Origin: Sphingobacterium sp.
GTDB lineage: Bacteria > Bacteroidota > Bacteroidia > Sphingobacteriales > Sphingobacteriaceae
Length of the DNA: 64,000 nucleotides
NCBI GenBank assembly: GCA_031286695.1
Contig: JAITTY010000005.1
Location: 248,001-312,000 of the forward strand
Direction of reading: 5' to 3'
Below, in pieces: positions 18,667-28,038 of this stretch (position 1 is the stretch's first letter; every line of letters begins with the position of its first letter). A model generated the notes under the pieces. It was not told where the DNA came from. It worked only from the letters and a program-made list of their open reading frames with translations, and searched no databases. A program made the position numbers and the translations under genes.

Positions 18667-20583
18667 TTAGTGCTCCAATTCTTTCAGGTATTCGATCATG
18701 GCATCGAGGCTCTGCAGCAGCTTTTCACCCTCAAATCCCACCTTTCGAAAGCGGATGTTCCCTTTTTTATCTAGGATCAATGTTGTCGGAATTGACGTGA
18801 TATCCAGTTTACTACTGAGCTTTTTATCTTGGTTGTAATAAAATGGAAAGTCAAATTCGGGATTGGCCTTTGCCCATTTGTAGGCATCGTCCCAGCTGTT
18901 TCCACTACCGGAATTGAGTATAACGAACTTCACCTGAGGGTCATTCGCATATTTTTTGTACACCTGATGCAAATAAGGGAAAGAGGCAATGCAGGGCTTG
19001 CACCAGGTTGCCCAAAAATCGATGATGACAATCTTGTCCTTGAGGTCCGCTTTGAGCAAAGGCTTCTTGTCCATATCAACAATACTCATATCTTCTGGAA
19101 AAGGTGTATTGCCGATGATATTCTGAAACTCCCTGTAATAGCCCTGCTTCCATTGCTTGTCGAGCTGGCTAAAATAAGCCTGCCGTTCAGCCGCATTGTT
19201 AATCCCCTTTTTGTCTAGCGCGCCTTCGAGAAGCTGCCTGATCGTTGGGTCAAACGGGGCATAGCGATAGGCTGACTCCAATACAGGTATAGCGCTGTTC
19301 GGATCATTCCACTGCTGATACTGCATAGCCACTGCGCGGAGCAATGCCGCCGATTTGAGTGTCGGAAGGCTTTTTGCAAACCATTCCCGAGCCGCTTCGG
19401 ACTGGTTTAACTGAGCAGCTATAAGTCCCTGATTGGCCATAATTTCTGCTTTTACCGCAGTAAGCTTATCCGCCTTGGCCGGATCATGGGCCACCAGATA
19501 GCCCGTTTCGGGGAAATAGCGTATTAAACTCACGGGATAGGCCGCAACACTGTCAAGTAGATATAAATTGAGTTTGGACGCATCCTGCAGCATCAGCTTA
19601 TGCTCTAAGAGCAGCTGCACATACTGATTGTATGTGCGCCATTTGTAGGGATCCTGCTCCCAACGGGTAATCAGCGGCAGGTATTTCTTGGCCTTTACGC
19701 TATCTCCATGCCGCACATAGTAGGTAAAAAGATAGTCATAGGCGCTGCCATAGGCCGCCTCATTATCGGCTGTTTTTAGGGCAAGAAGCTGCCCGATCTT
19801 GGCGACCACAGCCGTGGAATCCTGCTCACGGAACAACTTATTGAGCCGATACCCTATCCCGATCTTCTTGTTGGGAAACTCGTTGATCACCACCTGGCGG
19901 ATCGAATCCACTTTTTGGTTCTGGCCGAGTATCAGATAGCCCATGGTCACCTTGTTGAGGTTCCCTTCAAAGAGCGGATTGCTTCTGAATTTCTTTTCCA
20001 CTACGGCCAAGCCCTTTTTCAACAGCCGCCCCTGCTGGGCCGGACCAGCATTTTTCATCTGTAGCACGATCAGCCGGAGCTGTGCTTCATAGTTATCGGG
20101 ATATTGGCTCAGCTCTTTTTTAAGGTAATATTCCTGTGTAGCAAGGATATGATCCGAGGTTTTATCCTGGAGCGGTACGCTGTATGATTTTCCCAGGTAA
20201 TTGCCAGCGATCAGTTTTCCCTGTTTATAGACGTAGATCTCATACTGACTGCTATCGCTTGCCTGCTGTACAAATTTCTTGTCCTTATCGGCAATCGTAA
20301 AGCAGGAAAAATTGGCATATGGCGGCAGTTTAAAACGCACTCGCCACAATTTACCTTCTTGCTGCATGGGCATGCGGCTCGGAAATTCGTAAAAATTGGA
20401 GTAGTTGAAATCCACGAAAAATGGTCCTGCACCCGGAGCAGCGGCAGACTTAGCGGGATCAAAGCTGATGGTCACGGTATCACCAGCCGCTGCTTTTTGC
20501 GGCGAAATACTTACTTGTGCCTGCAACAGCAGGTTTGCATGTAGCAGACACAGCAGCAACGCATATTTGAATAACTTAATCAT
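18667..20583 (-). CDS. TlpA-like thioredoxin-fold exported protein
   Basis: 638 residues. ATG 20583 overlaps the SusD stop by 8 nt (ATGATTAA), indicating translational coupling. A signal peptide (LFKYALLLCLLHANLLLQAQ) is followed by an Ig-like N-domain and a long helical region with tetratricopeptide-like pairs (about 200-450). The C-terminal thioredoxin domain (about 500-635) has DFWATWCKPC and cis-Pro ITSIPTT. It is a periplasmic thiol reductant or disulfide protein of the TlpA/ResA class. Such proteins commonly close sigma/FecR/SusCD operons in this phylum. The partner substrate is unknown. Confidence 0.88.
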   Translation of the reverse strand: MIKLFKYALLLCLLHANLLLQAQVSISPQKAAAGDTVTISFDPAKSAAAPGAGPFFVDFNYSNFYEFPSRMPMQQEGKLWRVRFKLPPYANFSCFTIADKDKKFVQQASDSSQYEIYVYKQGKLIAGNYLGKSYSVPLQDKTSDHILATQEYYLKKELSQYPDNYEAQLRLIVLQMKNAGPAQQGRLLKKGLAVVEKKFRSNPLFEGNLNKVTMGYLILGQNQKVDSIRQVVINEFPNKKIGIGYRLNKLFREQDSTAVVAKIGQLLALKTADNEAAYGSAYDYLFTYYVRHGDSVKAKKYLPLITRWEQDPYKWRTYNQYVQLLLEHKLMLQDASKLNLYLLDSVAAYPVSLIRYFPETGYLVAHDPAKADKLTAVKAEIMANQGLIAAQLNQSEAAREWFAKSLPTLKSAALLRAVAMQYQQWNDPNSAIPVLESAYRYAPFDPTIRQLLEGALDKKGINNAAERQAYFSQLDKQWKQGYYREFQNIIGNTPFPEDMSIVDMDKKPLLKADLKDKIVIIDFWATWCKPCIASFPYLHQVYKKYANDPQVKFVILNSGSGNSWDDAYKWAKANPEFDFPFYYNQDKKLSSKLDITSIPTTLILDKKGNIRFRKVGFEGEKLLQSLDAMIEYLKELEH

Positions 20584-21940
20584 TCTGTTGGAGGTTAGCA
20601 TTTGTAATTAAAATAGCACTGGCGATCGGTATTTTGATATCACTTTCACTAAAGTCCGTTTTGACCTTTGAAAGTACAGGCAGGGCCCTATTTGTGCGTA
20701 CCAGGTCAAACCAACGGTGTCCCCATTCACCGAGCAGTTCGAGCTGGCGTTCTTTCTCAAGCGCCAGGGCAATGCTCGCCTTGTCCATCGTTTGTGGCAG
20801 CGCAGCGAGGCCCGCACGTTCACGGATCTGATTGATATCCTCTAATGCCGCCTGCAACTTATTTTGGTTGAGCCGCGCTTCGGCACGGATCAGATACTGC
20901 TCGGCAAGGCGCAGCACGGTATTGTATTCGGTTACAGGTGTGCCGGTACGCAACTTATACTTATACGGCATGTAAAGCGTTTTATTACTTACGACATAAG
21001 GCTTTAACCATTGCGATTTGCGCAAGTCGTTCGGCTCATAGACTGCCACGGTCGCATCATACACCTGATAGTAACTCCGTGCTGTAGCTACTGTCGGAAC
21101 GATGCTGAAACCTTCCCAGGTATTGACCCCGGCAGTAGAAAGATTAACGGTCTGCAGCTGCCAGATGGCCTCTTTGCTCGTTTTCAAAAAAACGGTATTG
21201 AGGTCGCGCGACAGTTCGTACCGGTTATCCCCGATGACTTTATCGGCCGTTGCTTCGGCATTGGCCCAGTCAGCATGATACAGATATACCCGGGCTAATA
21301 GTGCGTCAACCGCTTTTCTATTGGGGCGGGTACGCTCATTCCCCTGATAGGCATCCGCAATATCGACAGCAGCTTTTTGCAGATCATCCACCATGAAAGC
21401 ATAGAGCTCTTCCCGGGATGCCGGACCTTTTCGGTTGTTGGCTTCCAGATCCTTGGTATCGGTGATCAAAGGCACTTTATTGAAGAGGTTGCTCAGGTAA
21501 AAGTAATTGAATACCCGCGTAAAACGCGCTTCTGCAGAGAGCTGCGCCTTTACCTTGGTGCTGAGTGCCGACGCTTCAAGGCCCTCGATAATCTTATTGC
21601 TGTGATTGATATAGCTATAGGGTTGCGACCAGAGCCGATCGAGATACGAGGTCGCGGGACTCAGCCTATTGTATTTGTACTCATCGTAGCTTGTAAAGGC
21701 TGAGTTATAATCGTCGGCCAGGCTGGACAGCACGATGGTCATCAGTCCACTGGCAAACTGGTTGTTGTAGTTGTTCATACTGGTATAGAGTCCGCCCACG
21801 GTTGCTGTGGCCGTCTTTTCGTCACTGAAGGCCGACTCTGCCGCCACTTCGGTCTTGGGTGGGTCTACGGCCAAAAATTTATTGCAGGAGATGTTTAGCA
21901 GTGGTGTCGCAAAAAGGCTGTAGATGATATATTTGTTCAT
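20576..21940 (-). CDS. SusD/RagB-family surface lipoprotein
   Basis: 454 residues from ATG 21940, which gives a lipoprotein signal (LFATPLLNISC). SusD features: NKFLAVDPPKTEV near the mature N-terminus, TPR-type helices (EARFTRVFNYFYLSNLFNKVPLITD, ALLARVYLYHADWANAE), and the C-terminal LRLAEQYLIRAEARLNQ, ALEDINQIRERAGLA and GHRWFDLVRT. It captures substrate on the cell surface for the SusC encoded 26 nt upstream. The operon carries no glycosidase, so the substrate may be a peptide or small glycan. Confidence 0.93.
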   Translation of the reverse strand: MNKYIIYSLFATPLLNISCNKFLAVDPPKTEVAAESAFSDEKTATATVGGLYTSMNNYNNQFASGLMTIVLSSLADDYNSAFTSYDEYKYNRLSPATSYLDRLWSQPYSYINHSNKIIEGLEASALSTKVKAQLSAEARFTRVFNYFYLSNLFNKVPLITDTKDLEANNRKGPASREELYAFMVDDLQKAAVDIADAYQGNERTRPNRKAVDALLARVYLYHADWANAEATADKVIGDNRYELSRDLNTVFLKTSKEAIWQLQTVNLSTAGVNTWEGFSIVPTVATARSYYQVYDATVAVYEPNDLRKSQWLKPYVVSNKTLYMPYKYKLRTGTPVTEYNTVLRLAEQYLIRAEARLNQNKLQAALEDINQIRERAGLAALPQTMDKASIALALEKERQLELLGEWGHRWFDLVRTNRALPVLSKVKTDFSESDIKIPIASAILITNANLQQND

Positions 21941-21966
21941 GGTATAAGTCTTTAGTTTTATGATCA

Positions 21967-24900
21967 TTAAAAAGTGAGCTGAACCGCAAATGTATACGTG
22001 CGCATGGATGGTGTGGCGCTGTTGCGTACCGAACCAAAGGGATTGACATCCGAAACATACGTACGGTCAAAACCAGGCATCTCGGGATCCATACCTCTGA
22101 AGCTTGTCCAGGTAAAGAGGTTCTGCGCATTGAACTGTACCACAGCACGGTTTATATTGATCTTCTTTGCCCATTTGGAAATGTCGTAACTGAGCGATAC
22201 ATTTTTTAAGCGTATGAACGAAGCATCGTCCCATACGGCTGAAGAATAGCGGTAGTAATTACGGTAAGCCAGGTTGGCGTCGTTGGCGCTGTTGGCGGTA
22301 GCACGTGGCACATCGGTCACATCTCCAGGCTGCTGCCAACGGTTTAACACATATTCATCCAGGTTGCCCAGTCCGCCGATGGTCGTTGCCTGTGGGCCGT
22401 AACCAATGGATGGTCCCTCCTGTTTGACAAACTGAAATAGAAATCCAAGGCTCACATCGCCATAACTTAGATTATTGCCGATACCACCATAGTACTTGGG
22501 CAGCAGTGATCCCAAGGTCACATAATCATTGAAATCACTGATTTTCCCATCGCCATCCACATCCAGGAATTGGGCGACCCCGGTTTGTGGATCCACTCCT
22601 GTAAACTGAAATCCGCGGACGATACGTGTGGACTCGCCAATGACGTACCGCCGCACATCACTGCTACTCGCCAGCCTGGGATATTCCAGCAGGGTATTGG
22701 ACGGGAAAGTGATATTGAAATTGGTTTTCCAGCTGAACTTTTCCTTTTGGATATTCACACTGCTGAGCTCAAACTCCAAGCCTTTATTTTCGATCAGGGC
22801 CGGCGTATTACCAAAATACGAACTGAAGCCCGTCTGCGGTGCTAGCACGATATTGATCAACTGATTATCCGATCTATTGTTGTAATAATTGGCCGTTAGG
22901 AAAATACGATCCCTGAAAAATCCAAGGTCGAGCCCCAGTTCCTTCTTTTTAATTTCTTCCCATCCAAAATTGGGATTAAACACCCGTGTCGGATAAAGCC
23001 CCGTAATGCCTTGGTAGGCAAAGCCTGTGCCCCAAGTATCCAGGTATTGGTAATCACCGATCTGGTCATTACCCGTCACCCCCCAGCTGGCACGCAGCTT
23101 ACCGAAGCTCAAGATAGACTGATCCTGTAGAAATTCTTCGCTGCTGAACACCCAGGCTGCACCGATAGACCCAAAGTTACCGTACTTATTGTTGGGCCCG
23201 AAGCGGGAAGAGCCATCCCTTCGGTAACTGAAATTTAACAGATATTTGTCGGCATAAGCATAATTGATACGTGCAAATGCAGACTGGTAACGGTAATCTG
23301 CATACTGATTGTTGCGGTTCACAAGGATACCTGCAGCACCGATATTGTCCAATTGCGAATCACTCGGGTAACTGCTGCCATCGAAGTATTTTCCTTCGCT
23401 GACCCTTTGCTGCCAGGTTCCGCCCAAAAGCAGTTTAAAATCATGTTTACCAATTGTTTTGCTGTAGTTTAATTGCGGTTCAATGATATAGGACTGATAA
23501 TCCGAATTCCCGTAAGAGGCCATGGAACCCGTACTCGTCAATGGATTAAATCCCGCATTGGGCAGCAAGCGCGTCTGGTCCATGCTTTTGAGGTTGTAGC
23601 CCACGTTGACTTTTGCGACCAATTCGGGTAAGATCGCGTATTCGGCGGAAAAGTTGGCCAGCAGGGATTTCGATTTAGAAACACTCGAGCGCTCCATATA
23701 GGCGGCGGGATTCTGTAAGCTCTGCTGAAACCAATAATAGTCGCCATTTTCATCGTATATGGGATAATTGGGCGCCAGGTTATAAAACTGTGCAATATCT
23801 GTAGGTACCGTATTGTTACGGTCCAAGTTGAGGTTGAAACTGCTGTTGAGCTTAAATCGCTGATCTTTGGATTGCGTAGACAAGTTCAACAACGCACCAC
23901 CACGCTGATAATTCTTGTTACCGGGCAAGGGATCACCCTGCCGATTGAAATTGGCACTGGCCAGGTATTGGGTATTTTCGTTTCCTCCGGAAAATGACAG
24001 CTGATAGGTAGAGAAAGGGGCCGATGCACCATAAAACTCCTTTTGCCAGTCGCTGTAGGCGGACTGATCCCAAGTGAGCAGATCCGGCGCATTATCTGCT
24101 GTCGCTGTCCAGTTATCGTTTTTAAATCCCTCCTTCCGGATATCCAGATATTGCTCGGTGTTCAGCATCTTCAAGTTGCGAATGGCCTTACCGGAGCCTA
24201 CATTGGCATTAAAGTCTATTTTAAGTCCGCTCTTATTTCCTTTTTTCGTGGTTATCAAGATCACCCCATTTCCGCCCCGGGAGCCATAAATGGCTGTCGC
24301 ATCAGCATCCTTAAGCACATCGATGCGTTCAATATCCTTAGGATTGATTAGGCTGAGCGGGCTTTGGTTGCCATTGGCCGCGGTAAACTGATTCATGCTT
24401 TCGTCCGAAAAAGGAATACCGTCTATAATATAGAGCGGGCTGCTGCCATTGGTCAAGGAATTGACACCCCGCAGCTGCACCTGAAAAGAGCTGCCCGGTA
24501 AGCCCGAATTGGAAGCGATGTTGAGTCCCGCAACGCGGCCCTGCAAGGCCGCCAGAGGATCCAGTACCGGTTGCGTTTCGATCTCTTTGCTGGTGACGCT
24601 GGATACCGAACCCGTATTTTTGCGTATTGAAGACGTACCGTAACCGATAACCACCACTTCATCCAGGTTGCCCGGATCTACCTCCAGCCTTATTTCCAGG
24701 AGGCTCTTGTCCGTCACCGTCACTTCCTTGCTGCGGTAGCCAACATAGCTCAGAAGTAGAATATCATCCTGCTGCAGTCCATTTAAACTAAAGCGTCCAC
24801 TGGCATCGGTAACCGTACTGGCTATCTTATTTTTAACCCGAACACTAACTCCTTCAAGCGCTGCGCCGCTAGCATTGCTGACACGGCCACTTATCGTGGC

Positions 24901-25212
24901 CTGCAGTGTCTTGGCAGCGGCTTTCCCCTGGAGCACGATGGTGTTTTTGACAATTTGATAGCGGATACCCTTAGTCGAGAATGCCTGCTTAAGTAGTTCG
25001 GGGATATTGGCATTGTTTAAATTGACATCAAAAGGGAGATCGGGATTAATTTCATGCGGATCATACACAAAGCGGTAATCGCTGCGCTGCTCAATGGCTT
25101 TGACCAGCTGTTTAAGTTGAACATGGTCAGCTGCCTTGTCTGCCTGCTGGCTAAAGGCATAGCCATTGACATGCATCAGCATCAATAGCAATGTTTTTAC
25201 GGATTGTTTCAT
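21967..25212 (-). CDS. SusC/RagA-type TonB-dependent receptor with STN signalling domain
   Basis: 1081 residues. An N-terminal secretin/TonB (STN) domain (about 30-95) is followed by a carboxypeptidase-like domain (about 104-185: SGRVSNASGAALEGVSVRVK). Then come the SusC motif LDEVVVIGYGT, the plug (RVAGLNIASNSGLPG, DVLKDADATAIYGSRGGNGVILI) and the barrel ending RTYTFAVQLTF. The STN domain, plus the adjacent FecR and ECF sigma, means substrate loading is signalled through FecR to the sigma factor (family knowledge). Uptake is paired with the following SusD. Confidence 0.95.
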   Translation of the reverse strand: MKQSVKTLLLMLMHVNGYAFSQQADKAADHVQLKQLVKAIEQRSDYRFVYDPHEINPDLPFDVNLNNANIPELLKQAFSTKGIRYQIVKNTIVLQGKAAAKTLQATISGRVSNASGAALEGVSVRVKNKIASTVTDASGRFSLNGLQQDDILLLSYVGYRSKEVTVTDKSLLEIRLEVDPGNLDEVVVIGYGTSSIRKNTGSVSSVTSKEIETQPVLDPLAALQGRVAGLNIASNSGLPGSSFQVQLRGVNSLTNGSSPLYIIDGIPFSDESMNQFTAANGNQSPLSLINPKDIERIDVLKDADATAIYGSRGGNGVILITTKKGNKSGLKIDFNANVGSGKAIRNLKMLNTEQYLDIRKEGFKNDNWTATADNAPDLLTWDQSAYSDWQKEFYGASAPFSTYQLSFSGGNENTQYLASANFNRQGDPLPGNKNYQRGGALLNLSTQSKDQRFKLNSSFNLNLDRNNTVPTDIAQFYNLAPNYPIYDENGDYYWFQQSLQNPAAYMERSSVSKSKSLLANFSAEYAILPELVAKVNVGYNLKSMDQTRLLPNAGFNPLTSTGSMASYGNSDYQSYIIEPQLNYSKTIGKHDFKLLLGGTWQQRVSEGKYFDGSSYPSDSQLDNIGAAGILVNRNNQYADYRYQSAFARINYAYADKYLLNFSYRRDGSSRFGPNNKYGNFGSIGAAWVFSSEEFLQDQSILSFGKLRASWGVTGNDQIGDYQYLDTWGTGFAYQGITGLYPTRVFNPNFGWEEIKKKELGLDLGFFRDRIFLTANYYNNRSDNQLINIVLAPQTGFSSYFGNTPALIENKGLEFELSSVNIQKEKFSWKTNFNITFPSNTLLEYPRLASSSDVRRYVIGESTRIVRGFQFTGVDPQTGVAQFLDVDGDGKISDFNDYVTLGSLLPKYYGGIGNNLSYGDVSLGFLFQFVKQEGPSIGYGPQATTIGGLGNLDEYVLNRWQQPGDVTDVPRATANSANDANLAYRNYYRYSSAVWDDASFIRLKNVSLSYDISKWAKKININRAVVQFNAQNLFTWTSFRGMDPEMPGFDRTYVSDVNPFGSVRNSATPSMRTYTFAVQLTF

Positions 25213-25251
25213 AGGGTATTTAGATTGAAAATGCGTTTGTTTTGGGTTTGG

Positions 25252-26304
25252 TTAGGGAACAAGGACGAGTCGATCCTTGTCAATGGTATAGTTTATGCCG
25301 GCGAACCGCAATATCTTAAGCACTTCTTCAAAGGACTCTTTTTTGCTAATTTTCCCGCTAAGGACCTTGTTTTTATAGACCGGCGAAAGGCTATAGGTAA
25401 AATTGTACCAACGGGCCAAATCGGCCAAAATCTCGGGAAGCGGTGTTTGGTCAAATTCAAAGTAACCGTCTTTCCAATTGGCAGCATCCTGTTGGGTATT
25501 TTGCTGCTTTCGCTGGAAGGCACCGTTCAGCACATTCAGTTCGATCGACTGTCCCGGCAGCAGAATCTCCTGAAGCCCGGCATTGCTGACCCGTATTTTC
25601 CCTTCGTCGAGCTGTGTGGTTAAGAGCTGGCTATCATTTGCGTATAACTTCACGTTGAAAGCGGTTCCCAAGGCCTCAATGCTGGTGTTGCCGACATGAA
25701 CAATAAAAGGTTTGGCTTTATTTTTTGCCACTTTAAAATAGGCTTCACCCGTCAAGTAGACCGAACGTTCGTTGACGTCATATTCCGGCCCTATTTCCAG
25801 CTTGCTGTCTGCATTTAGCCATACGGTGGTACCATCGGGAAGTTCCATTTTGAATTCTTGCCCCTTTTTGGTCTTGACCGCCAGGTTATTCCCCTTCCCC
25901 TGCGCCATATAGGCGGGACTAAACGGTTTCTTTTCATCCAGGCTGACCACTTCATTGCCGATCAGCAGATCGGCCTGGAATTGACCAACACTAAAAGGCA
26001 GTGGCTGTGGCGATTGTTGGGGCTGGGAAAAGAAGTATAGCGCTGCACCGGCCATCAAAAAGAATACAATACTGGCAGCCACCTTCAAATAGGCACGACG
26101 GTGGCGACTAGCCCTTAATTCGGGCCCAAAAATATGCTGTTGGAAATACCGGTCTTCGGCAGCCAGATCCAGTTCCGGGATGTCTTTTGCGTTATTTGTC
26201 TTGCTGAGCTGATTGTACCAACTTTCGACAAGTGCAATTTCCTCGGCGCTGCACATCCCCTGCTGATACTTCTGCAGTAATTGTTTCGATAATCGTTGTT
26301 TCAT
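25252..26304 (-). CDS. FecR-family anti-sigma factor
   Basis: 350 residues. The cytoplasmic N-terminal segment (about 1-85) ends in a single membrane helix (VAASIVFFLMAGAALYFF, about 92-109). The periplasmic FecR domain follows (MELPDGTTVWLNADSKLEI, EAYFKVAKNKAKPFIVHV, ALGTAFNVKLY) and a C-terminal STN-contacting domain (LPEILADLARWYN, KNKVLSGKISKKESFEEVLKILRFAG, INYTIDKDRLVLVP). It holds the ECF sigma encoded 44 nt upstream and responds to the STN domain of the SusC encoded next. Confidence 0.94.
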   Translation of the reverse strand: MKQRLSKQLLQKYQQGMCSAEEIALVESWYNQLSKTNNAKDIPELDLAAEDRYFQQHIFGPELRASRHRRAYLKVAASIVFFLMAGAALYFFSQPQQSPQPLPFSVGQFQADLLIGNEVVSLDEKKPFSPAYMAQGKGNNLAVKTKKGQEFKMELPDGTTVWLNADSKLEIGPEYDVNERSVYLTGEAYFKVAKNKAKPFIVHVGNTSIEALGTAFNVKLYANDSQLLTTQLDEGKIRVSNAGLQEILLPGQSIELNVLNGAFQRKQQNTQQDAANWKDGYFEFDQTPLPEILADLARWYNFTYSLSPVYKNKVLSGKISKKESFEEVLKILRFAGINYTIDKDRLVLVP

Positions 26305-26348
26305 AGGTTCTATCCTGTTTACCGTTTAGAAGACAGGATAGTGCCCAC

Positions 26349-26876
26349 TTAGTGGTAGAAAAAAATGAAAATAGTTCGAATTTTTTTTCTCAAAACCGTC
26401 AACGCATTGTAAATCTGCTTTTTTACCGTCTGTTCAGAGATATCAAGTTCGGCGGCAATCTCCCGATAACTTCGTTGCTCGAAACGACTTTTTCTGAAGA
26501 TCAGAGCCATTTTGCGGGGCAGCTTTTCAATCGCCTGATCGATTTGCAGGGCCAATTCTTTCTCCCGCAGCAACTCGTCGGGCATAATTTCAGGAGTTGA
26601 GGCGGCATGCTCCAGGTAATGCTCATATTTCCGGCCCACATCCTGGCTGGCGATACGATTGATGACCAAATTACGGGCCGAACGAAAAAGATACGCCTGA
26701 TAAGAATGCTCAATTTCGAGCCGCTCCATGCGGTCCCAGAGATTGGTAAAAATTTCCTGTACAATATCACGGGCTTCGTCACGATCTTCTAACATCCGGA
26801 AAACATGCACATACAACTTCACCCAATTTTCTTCGTAAAGTTGGGTAAACAATTGTCGGACATGTGTAACACTCAT
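26349..26876 (-). CDS. ECF-type RNA polymerase sigma factor
   Basis: 175 residues. Region 2 shows RDEARDIVQEIFTNLWDR; region 4 shows YREIAAELDISEQTVKKQI. It is likely autoregulatory and drives the FecR-SusC-SusD-thioredoxin operon just downstream. It is the first gene of the leftward cluster. Confidence 0.95.
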   Translation of the reverse strand: MSVTHVRQLFTQLYEENWVKLYVHVFRMLEDRDEARDIVQEIFTNLWDRMERLEIEHSYQAYLFRSARNLVINRIASQDVGRKYEHYLEHAASTPEIMPDELLREKELALQIDQAIEKLPRKMALIFRKSRFEQRSYREIAAELDISEQTVKKQIYNALTVLRKKIRTIFIFFYH

Positions 26877-27003
26877 CTGCTGGTTTAGTTATTGTTGATC
26901 AGTCAAAATTAGGCTTTATTTTCAGGAAAGTCAATTTATGATGGATTTCTAATGAAACCTGTAAAATAACGCAGCTATAGATCGCCTTTTGTTACATTTT
27001 AAT

Positions 27004-27118
27004 TTATTTTGCGATCTGCTTCACGATGGATATTCCGTTTCCTGAGCCTTCAAATTTTAGCAGCGTATCCATTAAAGAAGGTACATTTCCTTTAAAACTG
27101 TCCGGGTGTCGACCAGGT
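27004..27118 (-). pseudogene. Unidentified C-terminal gene remnant
   Basis: An open stretch of about 36 codons with protein-like composition (DSFKGNVPSLMDTLLKFE, then GSGNGISIVKQIAK and a stop). It is closed upstream by TGA, and its only ATG is internal (27072). It reads like the last residues of a larger protein, but I cannot name the family. It lies between the sigma factor start and the next rightward gene. Confidence 0.3.
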
Positions 27119-27174
27119 CATCAGCTCAACTTAACACATCCTCTTTCGTATTTTTTTTCGTATATTATCTCACT

Positions 27175-27423
27175 ATGAAAATAGTAGACATCACAAAAGA
27201 CACTTTAATCAGTGCTCAGAAAGAAGGATTTACCGTATTAATCACCAAATTTAGTTCAGATCCGTTAAACCCAACCTGGATTGTCGACAAGGTTGAAAAC
27301 GACAAAATAGAAGCTAGCAAAAAAGCATTGAGCGAAAGCTACCAGCTGTGCTATTCCATTAAAGAAGCTATTCTGACGATTGATAATCGCCCCTTTATCG
27401 GAAAGTTGCAGCTGAGCCATTAA
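27175..27423 (+). CDS. Small hypothetical cytoplasmic protein
   Basis: 82 residues from ATG 27175 (MKIVDITKDT). An upstream in-frame extension to 27106 looks non-coding. No signal peptide. Mixed alpha/beta pattern with GFTVLITKF, WIVDKVENDKIEASKKAL and PFIGKLQLSH. Not recognised. It is followed by a strong bidirectional terminator shared with the convergent MarR gene. Confidence 0.6.
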   Translation: MKIVDITKDTLISAQKEGFTVLITKFSSDPLNPTWIVDKVENDKIEASKKALSESYQLCYSIKEAILTIDNRPFIGKLQLSH

Positions 27424-27534
27424 TAGCGTTTGATCAATCAATCATGCAATACGCAATCGGAATACTGTGTTGTTTCGCTACCCATTAAGAGGATGCCTAA
27501 CAAAGCAGAATTATTAATAAAATACATGTGCGAG

Positions 27535-27562
27535 AAAAGGCAGCCAGCGGTGGCTGCCTTTT
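27535..27562. terminator. Bidirectional terminator
   Basis: Perfect 12-bp stem AAAAGGCAGCCA/TGGCTGCCTTTT with a GCGG loop. It provides a T-run on both strands and lies between the rightward hypothetical gene and the leftward MarR gene. Confidence 0.85.
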
Positions 27563-27573
27563 CCGTATACCTG

Positions 27574-27996
27574 CTATTTTTTTATCGCCGTCAGCACTCT
27601 ATGGAGCAATTCAGTCAGCTTATTTAAATCATCTTCCGTCAAGCTTTTCGCTGCTTCTTTGGCCACTGTTTCCCTAAAATTCTCCGAATTATCGATGATG
27701 AATCTGCCTTTATCCGTTACACGCAAGTTGAAAATTCTGCGATCGGCAACGGACTGTTGTTGTTCGACCAGATCATGTGCAATCAAAAATTTGAGCTGTT
27801 TGGACACAGCAGGCGGACTGATGTTAAACGCCTGTGCAATCTGCTTGACGATACACTGATCGTGGCGGTAAATATATTCGATCATATTATAGTGGGTCGC
27901 CGTTACACCATTGACCTCGCCCCTATTCATATTCGCCAAGATGAAGCATTGTAAATCGGTAAACACTTCATAAAATTTTTTTTCAGTTTTGTCCAT
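27574..27996 (-). CDS. MarR-family transcriptional repressor
   Basis: 140 residues from ATG 27996. A TTG three codons upstream is less likely. Winged helix: IVKQIAQAFNISPPAVSKQLKFL (recognition helix), wing ADRRIFNLRVTDKGR, C-terminal dimerisation helix. Divergent from the UvrA-like ABC gene, with a perfect palindrome between them that is probably its operator. It likely represses the UvrA-like gene and itself and is released by a drug-like ligand (inference from family and arrangement). Confidence 0.9.
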   Translation of the reverse strand: MDKTEKKFYEVFTDLQCFILANMNRGEVNGVTATHYNMIEYIYRHDQCIVKQIAQAFNISPPAVSKQLKFLIAHDLVEQQQSVADRRIFNLRVTDKGRFIIDNSENFRETVAKEAAKSLTEDDLNKLTELLHRVLTAIKK

Positions 27997-28010
27997 TGCC
28001 CACAAAATAG

Positions 28011-28023
28011 TTAACTTAGTTAA
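28011..28023. promoter_or_regulatory. Palindromic MarR operator
   Basis: TTAACTTAGTTAA is a perfect 6+1+6 inverted repeat. It lies 15 nt from the MarR ATG and 16-22 nt from the UvrA-like starts, ideally placed to repress both divergent genes. Confidence 0.65.
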
Positions 28024-28038
28024 TAATTAGCAAAGTTA

